64,000 nucleotides of DNA from Selaginella moellendorffii (taxonomy: Eukaryota; Streptophyta; Lycopodiopsida; Selaginellales; Selaginellaceae): positions 183,490-247,489 of the forward strand of contig NW_003314351.1 of assembly GCF_000143415.4 (NCBI RefSeq). The letters run 5' to 3'. This document shows positions 22,485 through 33,171 of this stretch, piece after piece. Under the pieces are notes generated by a model. The model saw nothing but the letters and a program-made list of their open reading frames with translations, did no database searches and was not told where the DNA came from. How positions within the stretch are numbered: the stretch's first letter is position 1; the number at the start of each line of letters is the position of its first letter. The position numbers and the translations under genes were made by a program.

Positions 22485-23844
22485 ATGGCCATTGCTTTAA
22501 GCTCCGTCGGCGCTGGCGCCGTGCGGCGCTGCGAGGATTCCCACTGCGGCGCGCTTGGAATTCGATCGAGAAATGGAGCGCGGGTGAGCTGTGCGGTTGG
22601 CAAAGTCAGATTTCTTGCCCTAGGTGCTGCGTCGATCGATCAGCTTGAAGGTGGGAATTCAAGCGCCAAACCTGATGGAGGATTGGGGACGAAGGAGCTG
22701 CTAGCTTGTCCGATTTGTTTCGATGCATTGCTGCGCAAGGGTCCGCCAGGAATCAATCAGTAAGTTCCGGGTAGATTTTGATATCGTGGTTAAAGATTTT
22801 GTGGCCAGGTTCGCGATAGCAAAGTCTGGATTTCAATGCTCTACGTGCAAGCGATCGTTTTCGTCTAGAAATGAGTATCTGGATTTAACTGTCACGTCTG
22901 GTGCCAAGGACTATGTGGAAGTTCCTCCGACTGGCACTGAGCTTTTCAGGTTTGTTCGTAGAATTTTGATTATGAGAAAAAAGCTAACGTGAAGCTTGGC
23001 GTAGAAATCCTCTGGTTTCTTTGATTTATGAGCGGGGCTGGCGACAAAACTTCGAAAGGAGTGGGTTTCCTGGTCCAGATGAAGAGGTTTGGGAAATTAT
23101 TATACTTGAGAGTGAAGAATGTGTGATGTGTTTCAGCTTAAAATGGCCTTGGAGTATCTTCGACCAGCCTTTGGAGGTGTCATAGTTGATGTGAGCTGTG
23201 GGAGTGGTCTTTTCACTCGACGATTGGCAAAATGTGGCTCGTTTGCAGCGGTAATCGCATTAGACTTCTCCGAGAGCATGCTACGGCAATGCGCTGAGTT
23301 CGTCAAACAGGACAAATCTCTGAGAACAGCGTATGATTCGAACCACCTGTGGTCTGTCATTCTCTTTGGAAAAATAATTCGTGATTCTTCGTTTTTCTGT
23401 GTCGGCAGAGATATCGCCTTGGTTCGAGCGGATGTTATTCGTCTTCCTTTTGCGTCTGGAACCGTTTCTGCTATTCATGCTGGTGCTGCATTGCATTGTT
23501 GGCCGTCTCCTTCATCTGCAGTGAGTTTTTAACCGGTAAACACATTTCCTTTGTAAAAGACGTGAAAAATTTCAGGTGGCAGAGATATGTCGAGTTCTGA
23601 AACCGGGCGGAGTTTTTGTAGCGACAACGTTCTTGTCGAACTCAATCTTTCCTTTCCTACCTGTAAGTAACGCATAAAGTTCGAAATTCTGGCTTACTTT
23701 GACTGCCCGCAGCAACGGAGATCATCGAGTTTGAGATACTGGACCGAAAAAGAACTCGAAGAACTGTGCAAGCTGTGTGGACTAGTCGACTACCAGAAGA
23801 AGATCAAAGGAAACTTTATTATGCTCACAGCTCGAAAACAATAA
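22485..23844 (+). CDS. Plastid-type SAM-dependent methyltransferase
   Basis: Seven exons (22485-22759, 22809-22949, 23005-23086, 23137-23330, 23409-23520, 23576-23662, 23713-23844) join in phase to 340 residues. The Ser/Arg/Ala-rich start looks like a transit peptide. A zinc-ribbon-like pair follows (ACPICFDALL, CSTCKRSF), then the class I fold: motif I VDVSCGSGLFTRRLA, ALDFSESML, VRADVIRLPFASG, and AEICRVLKPGGVFVATTF. This is the layout of the Arabidopsis At1g78140/At2g41040 plastoglobule methyltransferase group; the substrate is unknown. It ends 87 bases before the PPR start codon. A partial copy of its last exons is at 28.3 kb. Confidence 0.87.
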
Positions 23845-23931
23845 AGTTATTTGGTAAGGTCGCTTTACGCTGTAGAACAAACCCTTCGTTCCGTCCATTG
23901 CAGCTGAAGAAGATGTCAGTTAGCATTGCTA

Positions 23932-25629
23932 ATGGCTTCCGTTACGCTTGACAGCAAAAAACCGGCCATTGATATTGATGCATTGAAGGAGGCACAGATT
24001 AGTCTTGCGGCCGAGCTGCGATCGTGCAGCTCTGTCAAGGACTTGACGAGAGCGAAGAAAATTCACCAGGCCATTCTCCGGAACAATCACCACAGGAAGG
24101 ACAGGTACCTCAACAATCTGGTCATTGAAACTTACGGCAAGTGTGGGAGCTTGGCAGAAGCGTGCCATGCCTTCGACAGTCCGTTTTGCTCCCCCAACGT
24201 TTTCAGCTGGACCATCATGGTCACCGCGTTTGCAGAGAATGGAAAGCTCGAGGAGGCCAAGCGTGCGTTTGACTCAATGCCCGAGAAGAACATCGTGTCA
24301 TGGAACTCTATCATCGCAGCATTTGCCCGTGAGGGGCGTCTGGAAGTAGCAAAGGGGATGTTTGAAGCGATGCCGGTTCATGACTTGGTTTCGTGGAACT
24401 CAATGGTGACGGCCTTTTCAAGAGCAAGGAAGCTTGATTCGACTCGGCTTTTATTCGATTCAATGCCAGAGTGGGATGTGGTGGCTTGTACCGGAATGCT
24501 TCATGCATTTGGCGAGGCCGGGGATTTTGCAAATGCGCAGAGGTTGTTTGAAGGAATGGCCGAGTGGAACGCTGCCTCTTGCAATGCTGTTATAGCCGGG
24601 CTAACTTCAAGCGGGAAGCTGGAGGAGGCTAGAAAAGTTTTTGATACGATGATGTCCGAGGTGGTGGAAAATGATCCTCAAAGAGAAACTTTGCTTCCGG
24701 AGAGGAACTTGGTCACCTGGAACTCGATGATGGCTGCTTATTCTCAAGCTGGGAAACTCGAAGAGGCCAAAGTTTTGTTTGATCGGATGCGGTCGAGGAA
24801 CATCGTCTCGTGGAACTCCATTCTACAGGCTTATGCCCAAGCCGGGTGTATCGAGGAACTGGAACAGGTGTTTGAGCTTATGCCCGAGAGAAACGTCGTC
24901 AGCTTTACGTGTCTGCTTCAAGCTTACGCCGACAATGGCCTTCTCCTTCAGGCGAAGAGGCTCTTTGATCGCATGCCGGACAGGAACGTAGTGTCGTGGA
25001 CGACCATGTTTCAAGCCTATACTCAAAACGGGCATCTCGAGCAGGCGAAGCTGATCTTCAACGCCATGCCAGAACGCAGTGTTGTGTCATGGAACTCTAT
25101 GGTGGCAACCGAGTGTGCAAGTGGTCATCCGGCAAAAGCCAAGGGAGTGTTTGATGCTATGCCGGAGTGGGACGCAGTGACTTTCACGCTGATGGTTGCG
25201 ACGTATGCTCACTTCGGGCATGGAGGAGAAGCCATGGGCCTCGTCTGGACAATGAACCTCGAAGGCATGGAACCGGACGAGATAGCTTTCACCAGTATCC
25301 TCACGGGCTGCAACCACGGTGGTCTCGTCGAAGAGAGCTTGCTGGTCTTTGTGCTTCTAACTGGAGATCATGGAGTCCCGACTCGTCTGGAACACTTCAG
25401 CTGCGTGATCGATCTCCTCGCGCGAAGTGGTCAGATTGAGAAGGCAAAGGAGCTCGTCCTCTCGTCGTCAGAACTTGAATCGAGTTCCGCGTGGGGTGCT
25501 ATACTAAACGCTTGCAAGATTCACAGGAACTTGAGCCAGGCAAGCTATGCTTCGGACAAGCTCGCCAAGCTGGAACCGGGATGCTCGTCACCTCATGTTC
25601 TGCTAGCAAGCGTGATGGGCTCTACGTGA
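23932..25629 (+). CDS. PLS-class pentatricopeptide repeat protein with a shortened E region
   Basis: A single exon of 565 residues from the ATG at 23932 (an upstream TTG is not used). It has more than ten repeats with PPR hallmarks such as NVFSWTIMVTAFAENGKLEEA, NIVSWNSIIAAFAREGRLE and AYTQNGHLEQAK, including many short S-type units ending in MPE. The end has the E-like segment (WGAILNACKIHRNL, LEPGCSSPHVLLA) but stops soon after, with no full E+ or DYW domain. PLS proteins bind organelle transcripts, often in RNA editing. No long transit peptide is obvious. The 3' end of a second copy, fused to the methyltransferase relic, lies at 28.5 kb. Confidence 0.9.
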   Translation: MASVTLDSKKPAIDIDALKEAQISLAAELRSCSSVKDLTRAKKIHQAILRNNHHRKDRYLNNLVIETYGKCGSLAEACHAFDSPFCSPNVFSWTIMVTAFAENGKLEEAKRAFDSMPEKNIVSWNSIIAAFAREGRLEVAKGMFEAMPVHDLVSWNSMVTAFSRARKLDSTRLLFDSMPEWDVVACTGMLHAFGEAGDFANAQRLFEGMAEWNAASCNAVIAGLTSSGKLEEARKVFDTMMSEVVENDPQRETLLPERNLVTWNSMMAAYSQAGKLEEAKVLFDRMRSRNIVSWNSILQAYAQAGCIEELEQVFELMPERNVVSFTCLLQAYADNGLLLQAKRLFDRMPDRNVVSWTTMFQAYTQNGHLEQAKLIFNAMPERSVVSWNSMVATECASGHPAKAKGVFDAMPEWDAVTFTLMVATYAHFGHGGEAMGLVWTMNLEGMEPDEIAFTSILTGCNHGGLVEESLLVFVLLTGDHGVPTRLEHFSCVIDLLARSGQIEKAKELVLSSSELESSSAWGAILNACKIHRNLSQASYASDKLAKLEPGCSSPHVLLASVMGST

Positions 25630-25712
25630 GGGAGCAGCACTGAAAACGGGGTTTTTGAAATCACAGTTGCGATCGGTGACGCAAGCGGTCAGTGCGAGTA
25701 TCCATAGCTGAT

Positions 25713-25718
25713 TATAAA
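25713..25718 (+). promoter_or_regulatory. TATA-like element before the first ZIF1-like gene
   Basis: TATAAA in the run GCTGATTATAAACAC, 40 bases before the ATG. The matching position of the second copy reads TATAAATA (28782-28789), also 40 bases before its ATG, so the element was duplicated with the gene. Confidence 0.5.
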
Positions 25719-25757
25719 CACACTCCGCAGTCTTGAAGGAGCTCTCGGAAGGTCAGA

Positions 25758-28041
25758 ATGCTTTCGGCAGCACGTCAAGTCGAAGAGCAAGAGCAGGCGG
25801 CGGTGCCTCTGCTGGGTTCCAAGAAAGGAGCAGGGTATCCAGGTTGCCCCGGCTGCAAGGCTGCGCATCTCCAAAGGAAAAATGCGCCGGTGCCATACAA
25901 GCTACTTGGCTTTCTGGGAGTTGTTACCCTCGCCAACTGTAAGTCGTTGGTAGATGCCCTCTTTTTTCTAGTCTCTCAATCTTGTTTCTGCAGGTCTGCC
26001 AATCTCGGTTTTGTACCCGTTTGTGTATTTCATGGTACTGTCTCGAGATGTTACTTTGCTTGTTTTCATTCGCTTTATGACAGGTGAAAGACTTTCACGT
26101 CGCGAAATCGGATGAAGACATTGGATATTATGCTGGCTGGCTTGGTGAGCGTGACGCTTCTCTAGATCACTCACCAGTTTTGTTTCCAGGCTCTTCGTTT
26201 ATGGCTGGAAGAGCTGTGACTGGACTTTTCTGGGGGAGGATTGCAGACAAGTATGGTCGAAAGTCTGCTATGTATCTTGGTATTACTTCAGTGTATGTAT
26301 ATCTATTGCCTCTCGAGTTCATGAATAATCCTGATTGCTTGTGTGTTTTTTTTCTTGTAGATTGGTGTTCAACACCCTGTTCGGAATGAGTACTAATTTC
26401 GCAATGGCTCTGGTGACCCGTTTTATCCTTGGAAGCTTCAATGGGATTCTCGGAGTGGTGAAAGCTTATGCTTCTGAGATTTGCAGTGAGGAGCATCAGG
26501 CAGTTAGTATGTCAACGGTGAGACTTTAAGGTTTGCATCTACTCTGTCAACTAGAACGATATTCAGGTTGGGACCACCTGGGGGTTGGGATTGATTGTTG
26601 GCCCATCGCTGGGGGGATTCTTAGCTCAGGTTAGTGGAATTTGTTACCAAGAAGCTAGGCTTATTTATTTATTTATTTATTTCCAGCCAGCTGAGAAATT
26701 TCCAAACGTTTTCACAAAGGGAAGCATTTTTGCAAGGTAATGATTAGAAATTTAATAAGTTGGCACGACATTGTTGTTGATTCTTTTTCTCAGATTTCCA
26801 TATCTCCTACAGGCACTTTGCGTTTCCGCTTTTGCTCTAGTCGCGCTTTTTGTGATCCCTGCGCTTCCGGTAAGCTAGCAATTGCGATCAACGTTGTTGT
26901 CAATAACCATTCCATAGGAAACGTTGCACAAACACCACAACACAGTGAAGGACGAGGAGTCATCGGTTGAGAGAAGCGAGAAGGAAGACCAGTCCATTTG
27001 GACAAATTGGCCTCTGATGGCGTCCACAGTTGTCTACTGCCTGTGGTCTCTTCATAACATTGCTTACACCGAGGTATGCAACACTGTTTAATTTTCTAGT
27101 GAAACATCCTGTGTTTACAGATTTTTTCGCTATGGTCTGTCAGCCCACGGGCAGACGGCGGCCTTGGGTTCACAAGTTCTGATGTTGGTGCAGTACTAGG
27201 AGTATCTGGTGAGTCACAGGATTTCTAGTGTTGCTAATCACTAATACTAAATGCTTGTAGGATTCGCCATGCTTGTGACACAGACTTTGCTGTTTCCGGT
27301 CGTTGCTAGATTGATTGGTGCAATCAGATCTTATCGCTATGCAGCAGTAAGTTTCTCTTCCTTCTGTTTTTTTTTTCTTTCTTAAACGCAACAGATCTGT
27401 GTTTTGCCAGCTTATTACTGTTCCACTGCTAATTTCGTATCCTTTCTTCAATAAAATTCACAACAGTACCTGGACACATATAGTAGTTTTCTCGGCTTCC
27501 ATTTTGAAATTCGTCCTCTCGGTAAGATCCTGTAATCTTATGGATTTAAGTGATTTGGAGCTGTACAGGTCGCAGCATTCACCGGTTCTTTCATGCTCAC
27601 TAACAACACAGTGGTACGCAATTCATGAACCGGTTTTTCTTCCTCTGAATCTTTCTTTTACGTTGTTTTGCAGAAGCAACGCCAGAGGGGCGCTGCTAAC
27701 GGATTTTCCGTGAGCGTCGTTTCGGTTTTTAAAGCAATAGGACCAGCAGCCGGAGGCATTGTGTAAGTCTTTCTTGAAGTGTTTTAGGCGGTAATGTTTT
27801 CGAGTGATTGAATTATGACAGTTTTGCGTGGGCTCAAACGAGACAAGACGCGTGGTTTCTACCTGGTGCGTTAATCTACCTTGCATTTGTCTAGTTTTGT
27901 TGATTCGAGAAGCTTAGCTTTGTTTCAGGCGACCATTTGGTGTTTTTCTTCCTCATCGTGTTCGCGTTTCTTACATTTATCTGTACGTTCGAGCCGTTTT
28001 TGCCTCGATCCGCAGATAAACTTATGGAAGAAGACACTTGA
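25758..28041 (+). CDS. ZIF1-like major facilitator transporter, copy 1 (487 residues)
   Basis: Sixteen exons join in phase: 25758-25938, 25994-26034, 26084-26144, 26190-26292, 26361-26517, 26567-26629, 26687-26736, 26794-26869, 26918-27073, 27121-27208, 27261-27346, 27411-27521, 27569-27613, 27674-27762, 27822-27865, 27929-28041. It shows the ZIF-like signatures: an N-terminal CPGCK, DEDIGYYAGWLGSSFMAGR, MFS motif A (WGRIADKYGRKS), and the His-bearing central loop ETLHKHHN. About twelve membrane spans are expected. Arabidopsis ZIF1 moves nicotianamine at the vacuole and affects zinc; ZIFL1 acts in potassium and auxin transport. Which substrate applies here is unknown. It is paired with a tandem copy at 28.8 kb. 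Confidence 0.9.
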
Positions 28042-28317
28042 TATCCTCATTGGCAATATAATCGATTCTCATGTTTAAAACAAGACTCTGCAGGTAACTC
28101 GCGTAGAGAAAACAATGTCATGATATATGACTCCTCAGAAGCGGTCGAAAAGAAGATATGAAGCAAGGGAAGTGCGTTGATTGCGGAGAGAAATGGAGTC
28201 GAGGTTTGCCCGACTCCGAAGAGCAAACAGCCAGCGAAGGGAAAGGCGTCCGTGGATTGTTTGCGCGAGACTGCCTATGGAACGATGCTACGTTTCGACA
28301 TGGAGGAGGTTGACGAC

Positions 28318-28690
28318 AACCATTGGCCGTTTCCTTCAGCCCCCGTGAGTTTTTAAGCTGGAAACACATTTCCTTTGTTAAAAACGTGAAATGTTTCAGG
28401 TGCCAAGGCGGAGTTTTTGTAGCGACAACGTTCTTGTCGAGGTCAATCTTGTCTTTCCTACCTGTAAGCAAGTAACCCCTAAAGTTAAAAATTCTGGCTT
28501 GCAGAATTATCATCGAGTTTGAGATGGAGTGCTATACTAAACGCTTGCAAGATTCACGGGAACTTGAGCGAGGCAAGCTATGCTTTGGACAAGCTCGCCT
28601 TTGCTGGAACCCACCTCATGTTTTGCTAGCAAGCGGGATGGGCTCTACGTGAGTCATTTCGAAGAGAGCTGCATTGGCGAATCTCTACGG
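28318..28690 (+). pseudogene. Fused relic: methyltransferase 3' end joined to PPR 3' end
   Basis: Bases 28,318-28,524 follow the end of exon 5, intron 5, exon 6 and the start of exon 7 of the methyltransferase (GGAGTTTTTGTAGCGACAAC, TTTCCTACCTGTAAG). At about 28,524 the match jumps to the PPR gene near 25,495 (GGTGCTATACTAAACGC) and continues past its stop region. About 1.76 kb that lies between these points in the intact copy is missing. It stands directly before the second transporter as the intact pair stands before the first, so it is the remnant of a tandem duplication. 28,042-28,317 holds nothing else I recognise. Confidence 0.85.
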
Positions 28691-28781
28691 ACTGAAAACG
28701 AGGTTTTGGAATCAGTGTTGTGATAGGTGACGCAACCGGTAAGTAGCTTCCAAGCTATTTCATTGCTTGTCTATAGCTGAC

Positions 28782-28789
28782 TATAAATA
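28782..28789 (+). promoter_or_regulatory. TATA box of the second ZIF1-like gene
   Basis: TATAAATA lies 40 bases before the ATG at 28830, in the same position as in copy 1. Confidence 0.55.
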
Positions 28790-28829
28790 CAGCTCTGCTG
28801 TCTCGTTTGTAGGCGTTCAGAAGGGGAGA

Positions 28830-31146
28830 ATGACTTCGGCTGCACGTCAAGCCGAAGAGCAAGAGCAGGAGGTGCCGCTGCTGGTTTCCAAGGATGGAGG
28901 AGGCCATCCAGATTGCCCCGGCTGCAAGGCTGCGCATCTCCGACGGAAAAATGCGCCGGTGCCATACAAGCTGCTGGGCTTTCTGGGAATTGTTATCCTC
29001 GCCAACTGTAAGTGGCTGAGGTAGATGCCCTCTTTTTCCAAGTCTCTCAATTTTGTTTCTGCAGGTCTGCCAATCTCGGTTTTGTACCCGTTTGTGTATT
29101 TCATGGTAGTGTCTCGAGATGTTACTTTGCTGGTTTTCATTCTCTTTATGACAGGTGAAAGACTTTCATGTCGCGAAATCGGATGAAGACATTGGATATT
29201 ATGCTGGCTGGCTTGGTGAGCGTGACGCTTTTCTAGATCTTTTCCGTTTGCTCACTTGTTTTGTTTCCAGGCTCGTCGTTTATGGCTGGAAGAGCTGTGA
29301 CTGGACTTGTCTGGGGGAGGATTGCAGACAAGTATGGTCGAAAGTCTGCTATGTATCTTGGCGTCACTTCAGTGTATGTATATCTATTGCCTCTCGAGTT
29401 CGTGATCAATCCTGATTGTGTGTTTGTGTGTTTTTTCTGGTAGACTGGTGTTCAACACCCTCTTCGGATTGAGTACTAATTTCGCAATGGCTCTGGCAAC
29501 CCGTTTTATTCTTGGGAGCTTCAATGGGATTCTCGGAGTGGTGAAAGCTTATGCTTCTGAGATTGTCAGCGAGGAGCATCAGGCTGTTGGTATGTCGACG
29601 GTGAGGCTTTTAAGTTTGCATTTACACTCTGTCAACCAAAACGAGAGTTCATTCAGGTTGGGACCGCTTGGGGATTGGGATTGATTATTGGCCCATCGTT
29701 GGGGGGATTCTTGGCTCAGGTTTATGGAATTTCTTACCAAGGATCTGCGCTTATAACTATATTTTTTGGTCATTTCAGCCAGCTGAGAAATTTCCTAATG
29801 TCTTCACAAAGGGCAGCATTTTTGCAAGGTAATGATGAAACTTTTAATCATTTGGCGCAGAATTCTTTTTGATGTTTTTTCTCAGATTTCCATATCTTCT
29901 ACAGGCACTTTGCGTTTCCGCTATTGCTGTAGTTGCGCTTTTTGTGATCCCTGCGCTTCCGGTAAGCTAGCGATTGCGATGAACATTGTTGTCAATAACC
30001 ATTCCATAGGAAACGTTGCACAAACATCACAACACAGTGAAGGACGAGGAATCCTCAGTTGATAAGTCACAAGAGGAGGACCAATCCATTTGGACAAACT
30101 GGCCTTTGATGGCGTCCACAGCTGTCTACTGCTTCTGGTCTCTTCATGATATTGCTTATACAGAGGTATGCAACCCGGTTTTATTTTTCTAGTGACTCAA
30201 CCTGTGTGTTTTACAGACTTTCTCGCTATGGTCTGTCAGCCCACGCGCATACGGCGGCCTTGGGTTCACAAGCTCTAATGTTGGTGCAGTTCTAGGAGTC
30301 TCTGGTGAGTCTCTTACGATTTCTAGTGTTACTAATCACAAAATACTTGAAACTTGTAGGATTCGCCATGCTTGTGGCGCAGTCTTTGTTGTTTCCTGTT
30401 GTTGCTAGATTGATTGGAACAATCCGATCTTGTCGCTATGCAGCAGTAAGTTTCTGTTCTTATTTCTTTCTTTGTTCTTTCTAAACGCAAGTGTTTTGCC
30501 AGCTTATTACTATTCCGCTGCTAGTTTTGTACCCTTTCTTCAATAAAATTCACAACAGTACCTGGACACATTTAATAGTTTTCTCGGCTTCGATTTTGAA
30601 ATACGTCCTCACGGTAAGATATTGTAATCTTGATTGTCGAATGAAGTTGAGAGACTTGGAGCTGTACAGGTCGCAGCAATGACCGGTTCTTTCATGCTCA
30701 TTAACAACACGGTGGTACGCTATTCACGAACCAGTTTTTCTTCCTCTAGTAACTCTACGTGCTCTTGTTGTTTTACAGAAGCAACGCCAAAGGGGCGCTG
30801 CTAATGGATTCTCCGTGAGCGTCGTTTCAGTTTTTAAAGCAATAGGACCAGCAGCCGGAGGGATTGTGTAAGTTTTTCTCGAACTTTTCAGGCAAACCAG
30901 TGGTAATGTTAACGAGTGACTGAATGGTGGCAGTTTTGCGTGGGCTCAAACGAGACAAGACGCGTGGTTTCTACCTGGTTCGTTAAGCTTTTCCTTGCAT
31001 TTGTCTAGTTTTGTTGATTCGAGAAGCTTTCAGGTGACCATTTGGTGTTTTTCTTCCTCAACGTGTTCGCGTTCCTCACAGTAATCTCTACGTTCGAGCC
31101 GTTCTTGCCTCGATCCGCAGACAAACTTATGGAAGAAGACATTTGA
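28830..31146 (+). CDS. ZIF1-like major facilitator transporter, copy 2 (486 residues)
   Basis: Sixteen exons with the same phases and nearly the same lengths as copy 1: 28830-29007, 29065-29105, 29155-29215, 29271-29373, 29444-29600, 29657-29719, 29779-29828, 29886-29961, 30010-30165, 30217-30304, 30360-30445, 30503-30613, 30670-30714, 30779-30867, 30934-30977, 31034-31146. Only the first exon differs in length, by one codon. CPGCK, motif A and the His loop are kept, and no disruption is seen. Differences cluster in the first exon (VPLLVSKDGGG versus VPLLGSKKGAG) and in the central loop (SVDKSQEEDQ versus SVERSEKEDQ). Introns have diverged more than exons, consistent with two functional copies under selection. 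Confidence 0.9.
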
Positions 31147-31310
31147 GAAGCACATTGCACCTTCTTGGGAATCTAATAGAATAGATTCTCCCTGAAGACA
31201 AAAGCAAGCATGACTTTGCAGAATGATCCAAGAACACAGAATCGCGGAAGTCAAAAGCTTTTTGCTGTATATGATTAATTCTTTTCTTTATATATATGAA
31301 TAAGCGATCA

Positions 31311-32474
31311 ATGATTGTGCAAAGAAATTTGGTGAGAATGCCTACAAGGTTGCTTCTTTGGTTTGTTTTCCAAGCACTGCTTTTTACTACTTATGCGAAA
31401 GCGCAAATTATTGAGGTAGTATTTCTAAATTCTGTTTCAAGATTTTTTTTCTTTTAACATGTCTATGGCTTTGGAATTTTTAGCTTCATTCACCTGTACA
31501 GAAAACCCACAACAACTCAACAAAATTTGAGGTTTAAATGATAAACGTTTGAGATACATCGCCTCTAAAATGTATATTAAACAGCAAGCAGGTGTTTTAG
31601 CTGAGGGAAAATTCTTGGGTGCCAAGGCTACACTGAATGTATGGCTGCCAGTGGTAGAAGTTTCCAAAGAATACAGTGCATCTTTCATCTCTCTCTTCTC
31701 AAACAACAATACTAAAGTTATTGAAGCTGGAGTGCATGTAAGCATTCTTTTCTTCTTATACTTATTGTTATTAGTTTGACAATCTGATTTTCGTTCCAGG
31801 TGTATCCAGGACTTTACAAAGAAGTGAATCAAAGCCTTAGAATTTTCACATACTGGACAGTGAGTCAGTCAAGAGACTCTTCATGAAGAGAGCTAATTTC
31901 AAATCTTCACAGGTTGATGGATTCCACAAAACTGGCTGCTACAATCAGGAGTGCAAGGGTTTTGTGAAGACCAACAAACAAGTGACATTGGGTGCTTCTT
32001 TGCCACCACCATTTTCCTCAATAAATGGAGATCAATATACAATGGACGTGTCCATTGCCAAGGTAACAAAACCTGTTTTACAGTTTCAAAGCTACCAACT
32101 AGCTTACATATTTTCTTTCTCAGGAAAAAAAAAGTGGGAAATGGTGGCTCACATTTGCAGATCTTGTGATAGGTTACTGGCCTGCTGACATGCTGGAAGA
32201 CTTTGCAAGTGTAGTCCAGTGGGGTGGAGAAGTGATGAACACCAAGCCTTCAAACAGACACACCAGAACACAAATGGGAAGTGGAAACTTTGCAGAGTCT
32301 GGGGCTTCCTGGGCCAGTTTCATCAGTGATCTTAAAGTTCTAACTCAATTCAACCACAGTGTGGAGCCTGCTAAGCTTTCCACTTATGCTACACATCCAG
32401 AGTGTTACAATTCCCTCCTGACTAAAGGAGGAGTGTATTATGGAGGACCAGGATTAAGTGCCTTCTGCAAGTAG
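31311..32474 (+). CDS. Secreted neprosin-domain (DUF239) protein, 288 residues
   Basis: Six exons (31311-31415, 31484-31531, 31585-31737, 31800-31859, 31913-32062, 32124-32474) join in phase. Exon 1 is a signal peptide (LLLWFVFQALLFTTYAKA). The neprosin domain follows: KATLNVWLPVVE, IEAGVHVYPGLY, FTYWTVDGFHKTGCYN, LVIGYWPADML, QWGGEVMN, HTRTQMGSGNFAE and the C-terminal YYGGPGLSAFC. Neprosins are glutamic peptidases; the conserved glutamates in the EAG and GGE segments, thought to be catalytic, are both present. The usual N-terminal activation domain is almost absent: only about 25 residues separate the signal peptide from the catalytic fold. The substrate is unknown. Confidence 0.85.
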
Positions 32475-33171
32475 CTTTCTTTAGAGAAAAGCAGAATAAA
32501 GTAGAAAGCTTTTGATCTTGGTGGCAAAAACTTTATCAACCAAATTTCCCCTCTTCCTTCTCTTTGAATCACTTCGTTTCGTTGCTTCGACTTCTTGTCT
32601 TGATTCCCGCAGGAAAATGGAGTCCAAGACCATTGCAAAGCCTTTGGAACGATCACTTGATCCAGATCTGTCTGCCAGAAAGACTCCACGAACACTGCTG
32701 GAAGCTGATTACACCATCCGAAGTTCTACTGCATTACCGAACTTGCCTCTGGCATTGGCGTGTCCAGCCAACTCGACGGCTCGGACGGAGAGAATTGTCG
32801 TGTTTCGGGGAACTCAAAAGATTGCCCTTGCCACTGCTACTACTACTCATTTCCTGTGGATCCAGAAAAATGGCACCCTTCACTTCATTGTGACCACCTG
32901 AAGTTGATATGAAGTCATCCAGCGGGTGAGAAAGTTTCAGCAGTGTTGACTATATACGTTACCTGGTGCAAGTAGACAACTTAAGATTTCCTTTCTTGAG
33001 CTGAAAAAATTGGAGCTATAAATTTCGCAGTTGACCAAGTACAGAATTATTCTGAAAGAGACATTGTCAGAAGAAAGCCAGGAACTCATTTCCTTGCTTG
33101 CCTAGTCAATGGTCCTGTGCTCCTCTTGAGTACATATCATCTGGAATATCCCGTTCTAGGAACTAGAGCAC
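32475..33171. other. Unassigned stretch between the neprosin and TLDc genes
   Basis: Frames of about 110-130 codons on the plus strand at 32.5-32.9 kb are Ser/Arg-rich, without domain, and broken in alternative readings. This may be the 3' UTRs of both neighbours plus a decayed fragment. No gene is called. Confidence 0.35.

Noticed and set aside
32512-33100. Possible extra gene between neprosin and TLDc
   Set aside because: No frame holds a domain, and splice options lead to stops.
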